Source of the DNA: Halichoerus grypus
Taxonomy: Eukaryota > Chordata > Mammalia > Carnivora > Phocidae
Assembly (NCBI RefSeq): GCF_964656455.1
Contig: NC_135719.1
Location: 7,791,163-7,855,162 of the forward strand
Length of the DNA: 64,000 nucleotides
Reading direction: 5' to 3'
A program made the position numbers and the translations under genes. Numbering within the stretch: position 1 is the stretch's first letter; the number at the start of each line of letters is the position of its first letter. The notes under the pieces are model-generated. The model worked only from the letters and a program-made list of their open reading frames with translations, was not told where the DNA came from and made no database searches. Below are positions 10,381-21,381 of this stretch, in pieces.

Positions 10381-11617
10381 AAGATAAAAAGCTTTTGCAC
10401 AGCATAGAAAGAGTCAACAAAACCAAAAGACAACCGACAGAATGGGAGAAGATATTTGCAAATGACATATCAGATAAAGGGCTAGTATCCAAAATCTATA
10501 AAGAACTTATCAAACTCAACACCCAAAGAACAAATGATCCAATCAAGAAATGGGCAGAAGACATGAACAGACATTTTTCCAAAGAAGACATCCAAATGGC
10601 CAACAGACACATGAAAAAGTGCTCAGCATCCCTCCGCATCAGGGAAATCCAAATCAAAACCTCAATCCTCAATGAGATACCACCTCACACCAGTCAGAAT
10701 GGCTAAAATTAACAAGTCAGGAAATGACAGATGTTGGCGGGGATGCGGAGAAAGGAGAACCCTCCTACACTGTTGGTGGGAATGTAAGCTGGTGCAGCCA
10801 CTCTGGAAAACAGTATGGAGGTTCCTCAAAAAGTTGAAAATAGAGCTACCGTACAACCCAGCTATTGCACTATTGGGTATTTACCCCAAAGATACAAATG
10901 TAAGGATCCGAAGGGGCACGTGCACCCTAATGTTTATAGCAGCAATGTCCACAATAGCCAAACTATAGAAAGAGCCAAGATGTCCATGGACAGATGAATG
11001 GATAAAGAAGATGTGGTGTATATATACAATGGAATATTATGCAGCCATCAAAAGGAATGAAATCTTGCCATTTGTAATGATGTGGATGGAACTAGAGGGT
11101 ATTATGCTGAACGAAATAAGTCAATCAGAGAAAGACATGTATCATATGATCTCACTGATATGAGGAATTCTTAATCTCAGGAAACAAACTGAGGGTTGCT
11201 GAAGTGGTGGGGGGTGGGAGGGATGGGGTGGCTGGGTGATAGACATTGGGGAGGGTATGTGTTATGGTGAGCGCTGTGAATTATGTAAGACTGTTGAATC
11301 TCAGATATGTACCTCTGAAACAAATAATACATTCTATGTTAAAAAAAAAAAAAAGAAGGAGATAGTAGGAAGGGAAAAATGAAGGGGGGGAATCGGAGGG
11401 GGAGATGGACCATGAGAGTCTATGGACTCTGAGAAACAAACTGAGGGTTCCAGAGGGGAGGGGGGTGGGGGGATGGGTTAGCCCGGTGATGGGTATTAAA
11501 GAGAGCACATACTGAATGGAGCACTGGGTGTTATACGCAAACAATGAATCATGGAACACTACATCAAAAACGAATGATGTAATGTATGGTGATTAACATA
11601 ACATAAAAAAAAAAAAA
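10381..11617 (+). mobile_element. 5'-truncated carnivore L1 (ORF2 tail plus 3' UTR)
   Basis: This is the last part of ORF2 and the whole 3' UTR of the same L1 lineage as the 36-43 kb copy. Flanks gaaataaagc (10371-10380 and 11618-11627) are the target-site duplication, and the A tail precedes the right one. The ORF2 frame is broken by a 7-bp tandem duplication (ctcaatc/ctcaatg, 10661-10674). It is stopped again where a Trp codon became TAG, just after the residues MSTIAKL. The encoded zinc-knuckle-like segment (Cys, Cys, His, Cys between 10733 and 10790) is still visible. The 3' UTR has two related units separated by an A-rich tract (11339-11356). More diverged than the 36 kb and 46 kb copies, so older. 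Confidence 0.93.
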
Positions 11618-11627
11618 GAAATAAAGC

Positions 11628-12125
11628 CAGGTCTTGTAATGATGCTATTTTTATGAGGTTATATAGTCCCTGGTCATGGAAGTTACATTTACATAACAAT
11701 TCAGCCATCAACAATTCTGAGGCATCACAGAATTGGTTATACAACTTCGGGCTCTGATGACAATAGGGCATTTATTGGTAGGAACACACCCTCTATCTAG
11801 GAGAAAACATCTTGTAAAATAATGCTGTTCCTTCAGGTACAAGGAGAGTCTGTGGACCCTGCACTGCCCTCTAGGAACCTAGAATAAGCAAGGAAAGTCA
11901 GGAGCTTATGTCCACATTGACTTCCTGCAAATTAACTCTTGGAGGAATTGTTATAGATCCCTCAAAAACAATAATCTCTCTAAGATACATACCTGATAAT
12001 GGCACGAGCCTGATGCTGAGCTTCAGTGTCCCCTCATTGACTAATGTGTCACAATCTAAAGTCCTCAGCTTGGCCACTGGGCCCCACTGTGGTCCAGCCC
12101 CAACTAACCCTCCACTCTCATCTCT
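11628..12125. other. Unassigned stretch
   Basis: No repeat or exon recognised. The 136-codon + strand frame at 11908-12318 runs on into L2-like text and is not a gene. Confidence 0.45.
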
Positions 12126-12129
12126 CATC

Positions 12130-12600
12130 TTGCTGTTTCCTGCCTCCAAACCTTTGCTTGTACTGTTTTCTCTGCTTGAACTATCTTTCCCTCCTCTTTT
12201 GCTTGACGATTATGTCTTCATTTTTCTTCTCCTCTGTAAAGTCCCACTAACTGGTCCAAGCAAAATTGGGACTTCTCTCCTTTGGGCTAACATTAAAGCT
12301 CATAAACACCTTTACTAATGGCCTATTCTCACTTGCTGCCTGGAGTACAATATGGGAGCTCCATTGGGGCAAAGAATGGGGCAGTTGTTTGCCACCACTT
12401 GGCCTGATGCATGATAAGCTCTTAATAAATATTTGTTGAATATATGAATGAATGAGTCAGTGAGTGAATAAATGGACTCTTGCTAGACTGTGAGCTCTTA
12501 GCGGACAAGGGACTATGCTTTTTCACTCATGCATTACCTGAATATTACACAGTGTCTGGCAATTAGGGAAAATGCTGTTATTTCTTGTTTAAGAAATAAA
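12130..12600 (+). mobile_element. L2-type 3' fragments
   Basis: 'gcttgtactgttttctctgcttgaac' at 12155-12181 corresponds to the L2 segment before its 3' end. 'gataagctcttaataaatatttgttgaa' followed by ATGAATGAATGAG at 12412-12453 is the L2 terminus. A second, partial L2-like end follows at 12485-12570. Confidence 0.7.
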
Positions 12601-12792
12601 TACACCATCTAAAGAGCAAATCTTCCTTCTGAGAGCAGAAAAGGCTATACAATCAGTGGAGAGTGGCTGCCTTGGGTAGAAACACTGAGATAGCACAAGA
12701 CAACACAGTCAACCAACTTCAACATAAGACCCTTTTGGCATTCCTCAATTGATCATCAGCCTTTAATTTCATAGAAAGAAATTGGTTATGGC

Positions 12793-12935
12793 TAGGGTGA
12801 TTATACATCCTGTTAGCCCGGGGCTGTATTGGTTAATGCCTGTTGTCTAAGAGTAATTTTTGGTTGATCCCCTCATATTCCCCAAAGTGCCCTAGTGTGG
12901 AAGATAAATTGTAGGGCCACCCTAGCTGTGTGCTA
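12793..12935. mobile_element. Short inverted-repeat DNA transposon fossil
   Basis: Terminal arms 'ctagggtgattatacatcctg' (12793 on) and '...gggccaccctag' (ending near 12925) are imperfect inverted repeats. The size and look fit a small MER-type MITE. The family was not assigned. Confidence 0.5.
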
Positions 12936-13265
12936 AATAATATGCATACATTATAGGTCTCAAGTTATTAATGCTTCCACAAAGCTTAAAATGTGATACC
13001 ACCTGAAGAAGCTTGCAGTGGTGTAAGAAAAATGAGAAAAATGCTCACGAATTAAAATGCATTGAACACATCCCTAGGTGAACTAAAGAGGTTTCACATT
13101 AACAGTATCCATGTGTTTTGCAGTTCCAGGAAAGGTTTCCAAGAGGACATGGCATTGGAAGAAAGCCCTGAAGAATGAAGAATGGGTCCTGTCCTGCTTC
13201 CGGAAATGGAGGCCTCTTACATTTCCCTGAAAGCATTTAGAATGATCTTTCCTGGCTTATGCTGG
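12936..13265. other. Unassigned stretch
   Basis: 13120-13190 resembles the CR1/L3-type motif of a decayed LINE ('aggaaaggtttccaagaggac'). The rest is not recognised. Confidence 0.4.
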
Positions 13266-13269
13266 TGTT

Positions 13270-13540
13270 CTATCCTGATCTTTTCCCCCTGATTTTGCTG
13301 GCAGTGTCCACACCTTCTAAAATGTCTTTCCTCCTTTTATGCACTTATCTGAGGGTTATTCATCCTTCGTGACCCAGGTTGAGCCCCACAGTTCAGGGCG
13401 CCCCCCATTCACAGTGATTCCTCCATATCTAAACTCCTGTAGATCTTACATTCTTCGGCTCTTCCACTGGTTTGTCTTTTACTATATGGTGCTTTCTAGA
13501 ATTTCTTTCCCTTTGAAACATCTCCCCTTAGCTCCAAGTA
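13270..13540 (+). mobile_element. L2-like fossil
   Basis: 'tgtctttcctccttttatgcac' through 'ttattcatccttcgtgacccaggttgagccc' matches the L2 3' region pattern (feedback of '...ttcaggactcagctc...'). Strongly decayed. Confidence 0.5.
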
Positions 13541-14950
13541 AAAAGCAAATTTGCTGGTGAGAATGAGATAGGTTTGGCTGAAGGAGCAGACACTGAAAGC
13601 CAGTCATGCTGGAGGAGGGTAAGGGACTGGGCTCTAGGGCTATGGGATCAGCCAGAGAGGAGACACTGTGGGAAAAAAACCTGCCCCAACCTAGAGCAGG
13701 ATGAATGGCTCCTTATTGGTGACTTGGGACACAGGGCTTCCCACAGATATATAGGGAGAAGGGAAGGAGTGACCAGAAGCTCAAAAATAGACTTCCCTGG
13801 TCACTGGGGGTGAGCAGAGGTTGAGCAAGTGGCTGCATGTGATGGTGGGTCAAGCCTCTTCCTGCTGGTACATGAGAAGGTACTGGGTTCTTCCAGGTCT
13901 TGCTGATGCTTCAGCTTTGCCCAAGAAAGGGAGGTCTGGAGATGGTAGGCTTCCACAGGGCACAGGGTAGTCATGGAAGGAGCGGCAGGTAGACTCTTCA
14001 GGCTATTGACAGATTCTAGGAGTAGGGCAACGATGTTTCCATGAGGTCCATGGATTCTTCAGGAAGCAAGAAACAAACATTAAAGGACAACATCAGAGCA
14101 ATCTGGGAATGTAAGACCACATGGGACCTAACGAAACATCTCAAGAATAATTGTCTTGTTTTGATTCAGAAAAAGAAGTTTTGGAGAAGCTGAGATACCA
14201 AATAATTGTGCTGAAGAAATCACCCCCATATTGAACATAAGTTCTTGGAAGGAGTTGATATGTAGTATAACTATTTATATAATTACAGTATTTAGCCTGA
14301 TGCCCTGAACCTGGAAGGTCATAGTTGCTCTATAAATATTCTGACTGAATGATTGGCTGGGAATGTTCATGGAGCATAGGTATTTGAGTCAATCCTGAAA
14401 CTCAGACTTCAGACATTAGCAACATCCTTGGTGCCTTGGGTATTTATTTTGGCAATACCCTTTTAAGATCCATCTTGTAGGCACTATCTCTTGGTGCCTG
14501 CAGGGTTCCATGCTCAGATATTTTGGCTTTAATGTTTTTAATGTTCTTGCTGAAGCTTGGGTAATGGTGGATGCCATAAGGGGGAGAAAAACAACATAAC
14601 TAGAAGTCAGGTTCTGGAACCCAAATGGTCTGAACGGAAGAGAATAGCAAGAGTTTTGATGCTGGTTGAGCACAGCGTGGCTTACTTACACGAACAGAGC
14701 ACAGAATTCATCACGTAACCAGAGACTCTCTGGTCAGCACCAAAGCAGTCAGTCAAGAAAGTTAGAAGAAAAGGAATTAAGAGAGGATAGTTCTTGGAGA
14801 AAAGGCTAAAGCAGTTGATGAGTCAGTAAGGGTCTTTCCATTTTCTTGACTTTATTTTGTGCAAATTGGGGGATAGAGGCAGAAACTTCTCTTTGGGGTT
14901 TGGCTCATTCTAGTCCACTTTGACCAGTATCCAAACCTCTTCCTGTTCCT
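13541..14950. other. Unassigned stretch
   Basis: About 1.4 kb. A possible L2 terminus lies at 14297-14352 ('gttgctctataaatattctgactgaatga'). No ORF with recognisable content; the 79- and 85-codon frames look random. Confidence 0.45.
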
Positions 14951-14957
14951 GCTACCT

Positions 14958-15152
14958 TTTTTTTATCTTATTTATTTATTTGAGAGAGAGAGAGAGAGAG
15001 AGTAAGCGGGAGGGAGAGGGAGAGAGACTCTGAAGCAGACTTCTTGCTGAGCACAGAGCCTGGCACAGGGCTCGATCCCAGGACCTCGAGATTCCAACCT
15101 AAGCCGAAACCAAGAGTCAGACCCTTAACCAACTGCACCACCCAGGCATTCC
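14958..15152 (-). mobile_element. Can-SINE followed by a CTTT tract
   Basis: Tail TTATTTATTTG, GA-rich body at 14981-15026 and head ending caccacccaggcattcc. Only a weak duplication (cctgctac versus cctgctgc) is seen. The long CTTT microsatellite begins just beyond its head end, not at its tail. Confidence 0.88.
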
Positions 15153-15165
15153 AGCTGCCTGCTGC

Positions 15166-15208
15166 TTTTCTCTTTCTCTCTTTCTTTCTTTTCTTTCTTT
15201 CTTTCTTT

Positions 15209-15256
<48 letters not shown>

Positions 15257-15360
15257 TTTCTTTCTTTCTTTCTTCTTTCTTTCTTTCTTCTTTCTTCCTT
15301 CCTTCCTCCCTCCCTCCCTCCCTCCCTCCCTCTTTTTCTCTTTCTTTCTTTCTTTCTTTT

Positions 15361-15404
<44 letters not shown>

Positions 15405-15441
15405 TCCTTTCTTTCTTTTTCTTTCTTTCTTTCTCTCTCTC
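15166..15441. repeat. (CTTT)n tract with CCTT/CCCT interior
   Basis: About 275 bp of nearly pure pyrimidine on the + strand: CTTT units with an interior of CCTT and CCCT units at 15296-15330. Frames through it give only repetitive Ser/Phe/Leu or Lys/Arg/Glu and are not genes. Confidence 0.97.
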
Positions 15442-15445
15442 ATCA

Positions 15446-15957
15446 CCACGTGTTCCCTGCTTCTCTCAGCTCAGCCCTTTAGGTGCTTTTCAAGTTTAGA
15501 CACAATCTTGGAGTCCAGAAAGCAAGAATATACCAATGGCCTGTCCTTTGTTTCTTTCTGACAATTCGATGTTGGAATTCCACACCTACAACAACTTTTG
15601 CCAAAGTTCTGCTGACTTTTTCCACCTAAGAAAGAGCTTCCCAATGGGTGTGGCCTTGGCTCAGAATTCCTGGTGGACCAAGATGCCGACTCTCAGTTCT
15701 GGGGGAGTACTGGAGCCCCTTGACTGGTCTTCAGGGTCCTGTTAGGAAGCATTCATCTAAAGGTTTTGTTTAGGAGCAACATCCTTATGAAACCATAATC
15801 CCAAAGAGCTTCCTGATGCCTTTTTTAAAAAATGAAGAAAAGTACCAAATAACTCCCTTTTTTGGGGCTCTAAGAGACTCTCAGAAGCACTGATTGCTCA
15901 GGAAAAAGATTAACACTGCACAAATTATCAATTACCTTTCTCAACAATCATTGTAAG
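15446..15957. other. Unassigned spacer between two CTTT tracts
   Basis: No repeat or exon recognised in about 510 bp separating the two microsatellites. Confidence 0.5.
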
Positions 15958-15958
15958 C

Positions 15959-16018
<60 letters not shown>

Positions 16019-16110
16019 TTTCTTTCTTTCTTTCTTCCTTCCTTTCTCTCTTTCTTTCTTTCTTTCTTTCTTTTTTTCTTTTCTTTCTTTCTTTCTTTCG
16101 TTCTTTCTTT

Positions 16111-16167
<57 letters not shown>

Positions 16168-16200
16168 TTTCTTTCTTTCCTTCCATCCTTCCTTCCTTCA
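15958..16200. repeat. (CTTT)n tract
   Basis: About 240 bp of pyrimidine repeat in the same orientation as the tract at 15.2 kb, with minor TTTTTCTTTT and TTCC interruptions. Confidence 0.97.
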
Positions 16201-16204
16201 TCAC

Positions 16205-16970
16205 AAGCTACTTCTAATCCCCTCAACTGGCCATGCTTTTCCTGCCTTGGTGCCTTTGCCTGTGTGGTTTTTGAACTCCTGCTTCCCAGAATGTTTTTCC
16301 TCCCCTGGATGACCTATCAAATGCTTAACTTGCCTTTCCAGAAGAACCAGCTTAAAATCATCTCCTCTGGGAAGTCTTCTATGATTTTCCCACACAAATG
16401 CAGGATCTGCTTGTTTGGGTCTACCAGATTACTTTCTCTGTTACTCTATTTGATTACATATGTTAACAATTGAAAAAAAAAATGGATGCCACATACCAAG
16501 CACTCTTCTAAGAATTGGGAAAAACAATAATAAGATGAGACATAGACAGAATCTTCTCATCAAGATTCTTAGAGTCTGTCTCACAAATGTCACATTGGTG
16601 AGAGGGCATGTTTGCATATTGGCTTTGTGCATAAGGAAAGCATGGTCTCTGGAATATGGCTCTCTGGGCTCATATCCTGGCTCTACATCCAACTAAGCCG
16701 TGGGACTCAGTTCCCTTGTCTGTAAAATAGGAATATTAATATCATCTCACAGGGGTGTCATGAGGGGTACATGAATTAACATATACAAAGGGCTTAAAAT
16801 GGTGCTTGAAATTTAGTAAGCTCTCTTTAAATCATACTTATTATTCTGCTAGACTCTCTTCCCTCTGGAGTAGTTCCCCAATTTTATATTTTGTGTATTC
16901 CAAACATTTGATATAGTATGTAGCACACAATAAGTGTTTAATAAATATTTGTTGAACGAATGAACCATTA
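16205..16970 (+). mobile_element. L2 fossil with a MIR inside
   Basis: 16205-16400 matches the L2 3' region ('tttttcctcccctggatgacc', 'catctcctctgggaagtcttctatga'). The L2 terminus 'acaataagtgtttaataaatatttgttgaa' appears at 16928-16956. The intervening DNA contains a MIR at 16655-16845. Whether both L2 parts are one element is an inference from order and strand. Confidence 0.65.
16655..16845 (+). mobile_element. MIR fossil
   Basis: 'atatcctggctctacatccaac', 'gggactcagttcccttgtctgtaaaataggaatatt' and 'catgaggggtacatgaattaac' give the MIR core in order, and the 3' part runs to 'agtaagctctctttaaatc'. Confidence 0.85.
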
Positions 16971-16974
16971 TACA

Positions 16975-18070
16975 ACAGATTAGTTTTAAAAAGAAAAGAC
17001 TCTAATTCATACATCTCCTCCAAGGCAGGGAATTCACTATTTGTTCCCTTAAGACATTCAGCTTTGACAGCCATGCATGAAACCATATTAAGCCTGGAGA
17101 ATTTTCCATCCACTCTGGTGGCTGCTATTGATTTTACCTACTGAGATATTTGGTTCCTTCATAAAATGAAAAATTATTCACAAACAAAAGAGGAAAACAG
17201 TCTTTAAATGCTTATATCTGCAATTCACATGTGATTTAACATTTTCCCTTTTGGATAGGAATGAAAAATATCTCTGTTTTGGATGAGAATAAAAAATGGC
17301 TTCAAATCAATTGATTATTTGGTCTATAGTCATTTCAGAAGATGTATGGGAAACAGAAAGTAATTTTGTAAACTGATTTTGCTTGGAAACAGCAGAAGAC
17401 TGGATTTCCTTTCTGGCTCAGCCAGAAACTGAGGTTTTATGTACTGAGGTTTGTTGTGACGGAATCTGCCAGTTAACTAGGTCAAACATTTAGTTTGAAT
17501 CACCTGTCTGCTCTACCTAATGATTACTTAAATAAACTGGCTCACCCTCTCAATTGTACTTTTTGGAATGGGAAGAGAGCAGCAATATGATGAGAGCAAT
17601 GTAATGCTTTACAGGGACCCAGGAGCCCTCTCTGCCTTTTTATTGGGTAATTTATTCCTATTGGGATCAAAGTCTTTTGATAATCCACTAGAAACCTGTC
17701 ACTATTCCAAGTCTCCCCCAAAGTTCACAGAGAGCCCAACCTGAGACCTAATATAGACTCATCCCTCCGTCTTCTCTTTATTAATGTCCTCATTATGCTA
17801 CCAATTCCTTAGCACCTTGTCAGGTCCTTCACATGTGTGATCTCACTTTATCCCCACAATGGTGGCACATAATAGTCTTCTTGATAGTCTCAGTGGCTTA
17901 TCACACTACTGCTTTATGTTCTCCCTCATGTCACAGCTCAGTCACATGCTTCCAGAGTGGTCTTCCACATTGTGATTTAGGGATCCAGAATTCATCCATC
18001 TGGTGACTCTGGCCTCCCCCGGGACATTGGAATGCTCCACTGGACCCACCCCATCCACTGGGAGACTGGA
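16975..18070. other. Unassigned stretch
   Basis: About 1.1 kb. A decayed MIR/L2-like portion is possible at 17810-17880 ('tgatctcactttatccccaca'). No exon signal. Confidence 0.45.
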
Positions 18071-18076
18071 GAATAG

Positions 18077-18734
18077 TGTAATGGGATGAACTATGTCCTC
18101 CAACAAGGCTTGTTCAAATCCTAACTCCTTGTACCTAGGCATGTGACTATTTGGAAATAGGGTTTTTGTAGATATAATGAAGACGTAAGTTAAGATGAGG
18201 TCATTCTGGAGTAAGGCAGGTCCTAAATCCAAAGACTATGTCTTTGCAAGGAAAGAAATATTTAAAGACCCAGGGAAAAAGACCACATGGTGATGGAGAC
18301 AGAGACTGGAGTGATATGTCTGTAAGCCAACTGTTGCTGGCAACCACCAGAAGCTGGGAGAGAAGCCTAGAACAGATTCTCTCTGAGATTCCAGAAGGAA
18401 CCAACCCTATTGTCACCTTGATTTCAGACTTCTGGCTTCCGGAACTGTGACAGAATAAATTTCGTTTTTTTTTTTCTTTTAAAGATTTTATTTATTTATT
18501 TGAGAGAGAGAGAATGAGAGACAGAGAGCACGAGAGGGAAGAGGGTCAGAGGGAGAAGCAGACCCCCCACTGAGCAGGGAGCCCGATGTGGGACTTGATC
18601 CCAGGACTCCAGGATCATGACCTGAGCCAAAGGAAGTCGCTTAACCAACTGAGCCACCCAGGCACCCAAATTTCGGTTGTTTTAAGCTACATGGTCTGTG
18701 GTAAATTTTATAGTAGCCTTAGGAAACCAATACA
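18077..18734 (+). mobile_element. MaLR/MLT-type LTR, split by a SINE
   Basis: An old endogenous-retrovirus-like LTR. It begins tgtaatgggatgaactatg and ends ...aggaaaccaataca, so it has TG...CA ends. Inside are 'gacttctggcttccggaactgtgaca' and, after the SINE, 'ggttgttttaagctac', both usual for the 3' part of this LTR class. The A-rich AATAAA (18454-18459) is the polyadenylation signal position. Flanks aatag and aagta are similar but not equal. It is a solo LTR: no internal retroviral genes are adjacent. The exact family is not certain. Confidence 0.75.
18465..18667 (-). mobile_element. Can-SINE inside the LTR
   Basis: Full SINE with a 13-base T tail on the + strand and a head ending gagccacccaggcaccc. 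The duplication aaatttcg (18457-18464 and 18668-18675) is made from LTR sequence, so the SINE inserted after the LTR. Confidence 0.92.
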
Positions 18735-18789
18735 AAGTAGGAGACTATGCAGAAGGCTTCCTTTCTGGGGATGGTTCCAGAACTTTAGA

Positions 18790-19740
18790 GATGTTGCCCT
18801 GTTGTCTTCTTGCCATTTCTAGTGAGAAAACTAATGTCTTCTGCAGCTTCTTAAATCTCTGGAATACAGTCTTTATAACTATTTTAATGTCCTTGTCTAC
18901 TAATTCAATTATCTGTGTCATTTCTAGGTCAGTTTTTCTCATCTGGAGTTGTATTTTCCTCCTTCTTTGCCTGCCTGATGATTCTTGGTTGGGTGCTACA
19001 CATCATTAATGCCATTGCCTTCTTGGTTGTGGGATATTTTTGAATTCCTATAAAGAACTTTTAGTTTTGCTCTAGGACATGGTCAAATTATTTGGAGAGA
19101 CTTTGATACTTTCAAGTGTTTCTTTTAAGCTTTGCTTAAAGCATTTAGCATAAGGCTAACTTTCCCTAACTCTTGAGGCAAGATATTTCTTAGCCCTTTA
19201 AATTATGAGGTTTTTCACTTTAACATATGGGAACTGGCACTATCCCTGGTCCTCCATGACCTCCAGGCTCTGTTCCTGCTAATCCTTTCAGGTGATTCTT
19301 TGGGGTCAGACAATTTTTTTTGTTTTGTTTTGTTTTCACATACATGTTCTGATCAGTATGCAACTCAATGTGTGATGGGGACTTCCCACAGATATCTAGA
19401 GATCTCTCTAGATCTCTCTCTTTGAAGCTTTCTCTTTTCCTGTATTCTTCCCCGCACTCTCTGGGGGCCTTTAGCTTTTTCGACTCTGTCTCCTCAACTA
19501 ACAGAGAAATGCTAAACTCTTCTTGGGTTTCCCTCGCTGTTTTGTGGCTTGGAAACTTCTTCCAGGCAGTAAACTGGCACAACCTTAGGGCTCAGCTTTT
19601 TGTTTCCTATCCATAAGAATTGTCAGCCTTCATTGCCTATGTCCACTGTCTTGAATATTGTTGGCTTCTATATTTTGTTCGGTTTTCAGTTGTTTCAGGT
19701 AAGAGGTTAATCTGGTCCTATTTCTCAACGTTGACTGAAT
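18790..19740 (-). mobile_element. Old L1 5' region (ORF1 start and 5' UTR)
   Basis: On the - strand this resembles the 5' UTR and early ORF1 of ancient mammalian L1: 'gtccttgtctactaattcaattatctgtgtcatttctaggtc' at 18890-18931, 'ttttcctccttctttgcctgcctgatgattcttgg', 'aattatgaggtttttcac' and 'ccactgtcttgaatattgttg...ttgtttcaggtaagagg'. There is no open frame. The subfamily is not assigned. Confidence 0.6.
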
Positions 19741-19879
19741 GCTATGATGGATTGAGCAGGGGCAGAAATTCTTTGACATTCTTCTCAATGAGAAGTATGG
19801 TTTATGTCTACTCTCCTTACATACAGGCAGGCCATGTGGCTGGTCAAGAGAATACAGCAGAAGTAACATTGCTAGCTTC

Positions 19880-20205
19880 TGAGTGCAGACTTTAGGAGAC
19901 TGGCAGCTTCCTCTTCTTGTCTCTTAGAATCCTGTCATGGGGGTGCAAGGAAGCCCATCACCCTATCGAGAAGCTTATGTGAGAGAAACAGAGGCACCAA
20001 CTCATCATCCGTCTGAAGGAGTGATCTTAGAGGTCAATCTAGCTCCCGTCAAGCTGTCCCAGCAGATGCCACATGGAAAGGAGACAATCTATCTCTCAGC
20101 TCTGCCCAAATTGCAGATTCGTGAACAGAGTAAATGACTGTTATTGTTTTAAGTTACTAAGTTTTGGGGGAATTTTTCTTACACAGCAATAGATACCTAG
20201 AATCT
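19880..20205 (+). mobile_element. MLT1-type LTR fragment
   Basis: The terminal part 'ttattgttttaagttactaagttttggggg' and 'acacagcaatagatacctagaa' is diagnostic for the 3' end of MaLR LTRs. The 5' boundary is indistinct. Confidence 0.72.
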
Positions 20206-20299
20206 TAACAGGCAAGAGCCCACCATTTGGCTCACTAATTGAAAGGGGGCTGGAAGAATAGTTCTTCTGAAAGAAGAAAACACGAATTTGCTTAGCATA

Positions 20300-20440
20300 T
20301 ATGATTATCTCCCCACACTTACGAAGTAGATTTATGTGCCTCCTGGACATTCTGGAAAAGGAAGACTTGGAGAGGTTAAACAAAGTGTCCAAGGTCACAG
20401 CAAGTAAGTGGAAGTGTCAAGATTTTTACTCTGGGATTTT
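20300..20440 (-). mobile_element. MIR fossil
   Basis: Reverse MIR core: 'ggagaggttaaacaaagtgtccaaggtcacagcaagtaagtgg'. Confidence 0.85.
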
Positions 20441-20977
20441 TGACCCCTTTCTTCCTTTCCCTTCCATGTAACCTTCATCCATCTGAGCTGCTAGAGCCCT
20501 GCCTGATTCTTATCCTTCCCTGCACGTTCATAGGTCACATTTTTTTGTCTGAATCTCCTTCTTCTCCTAGATGAGCTTTGACCAACCAATGAAGTCAGTC
20601 TACATGGTTGAAGCTGATAGAAGGAGACCCGGGAGCTAAATGAAATGGACTGCAAAATAGGGGTACATGGGATACTGACAGTCATATGAGAAAACAATCC
20701 CAGAATCTAGTGAGAAGAGCCTGAATGTGTCACTAAAATAGTGGGAAATTTAAGATCCGGGTTGGTGGGGGGGAGGGGGGGATGAGGTAAAGAATAAGTT
20801 TTAGGTGATCCTAGGAAAATACTTAGAACCAGCATTGTAGCTAGCTCAGGGCCAGCGAGTTTTGAAAGTGCCCAGCTGGGGCTGATATTTGCTGTGCAGT
20901 GAGGGGGCTCATTTGGGCTGGTCTGGATTTAATGATGATGACCCCATGCTACAGCTTATTGACTTTGACTCTGAGAT
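20441..20977. other. Unassigned stretch with G-rich tract
   Basis: Nothing recognised except a guanine-rich tract at 20760-20785 (GG, GGGGGGG, GGGGGGG runs) with G-quadruplex potential on the + strand. Confidence 0.5.
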
Positions 20978-21381
20978 AGTAAGTGTGTTGGCTTGGCTGG
21001 GCTATGGTACCCAATTATTCAATCAAATCCTAACCTAGGTGTTACTATGAAGGTATTTTGCAGAGGTGGTTAATGTCTACACTTAGCTGACTTCATATAA
21101 AAGAGATTATCCTTGATATCGCACATGGGCCTCCTCCAATCAGTTGAAAGGCCTTAAGAGCAAAACTGAGGAATGAGGATTGAGAAATTCTGCCTTTAGA
21201 CTATAGCATCAGCTCATGTCTGAAAGTTGCTAGCCTTCCAGTCTGCCCTATGGATTTCAGTCTTGCCAGTCCTCACAATTGTGTAAGCCCATTCCTTGAA
21301 ATAAATTTTTACACACACACACACACACTCACACACACACCCTATTGGTTGTGTTTCTCTGGAGAACCCTGACTGACACAG
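20978..21381 (+). mobile_element. LTR-like interspersed repeat, TG...CA ends
   Basis: Starts tgtgttggcttggctgggct and ends ctctggagaaccctgactgacaca. The middle has 'ccaatcagttgaaaggccttaagagc' and an AATAAATTT signal before a CA repeat (21311-21340). A second member of the same family lies at 54310-54710. The family is common in placental genomes, but I cannot name it with confidence. Confidence 0.65.

Noticed and set aside
11898..12318. Opposed 83- and 136-codon frames
   Set aside because: They extend into L2-derived sequence and have no protein-like signature.
15044..15499. 151-codon + strand frame rich in Ser/Phe/Leu, and opposite Lys/Glu/Arg frames here, at 15.94-16.23 kb and at 30.8-31.1 kb
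   Set aside because: They are translations of CTTT microsatellites and SINE edges, not proteins.
15166..16200. CRISPR-like or satellite array
   Set aside because: The units are 4-bp simple repeats without spacers, in a mammalian genome.
18077..18734. Complete provirus at the MaLR LTR
   Set aside because: No internal genes or second LTR with the same orientation nearby. It is a solo LTR.
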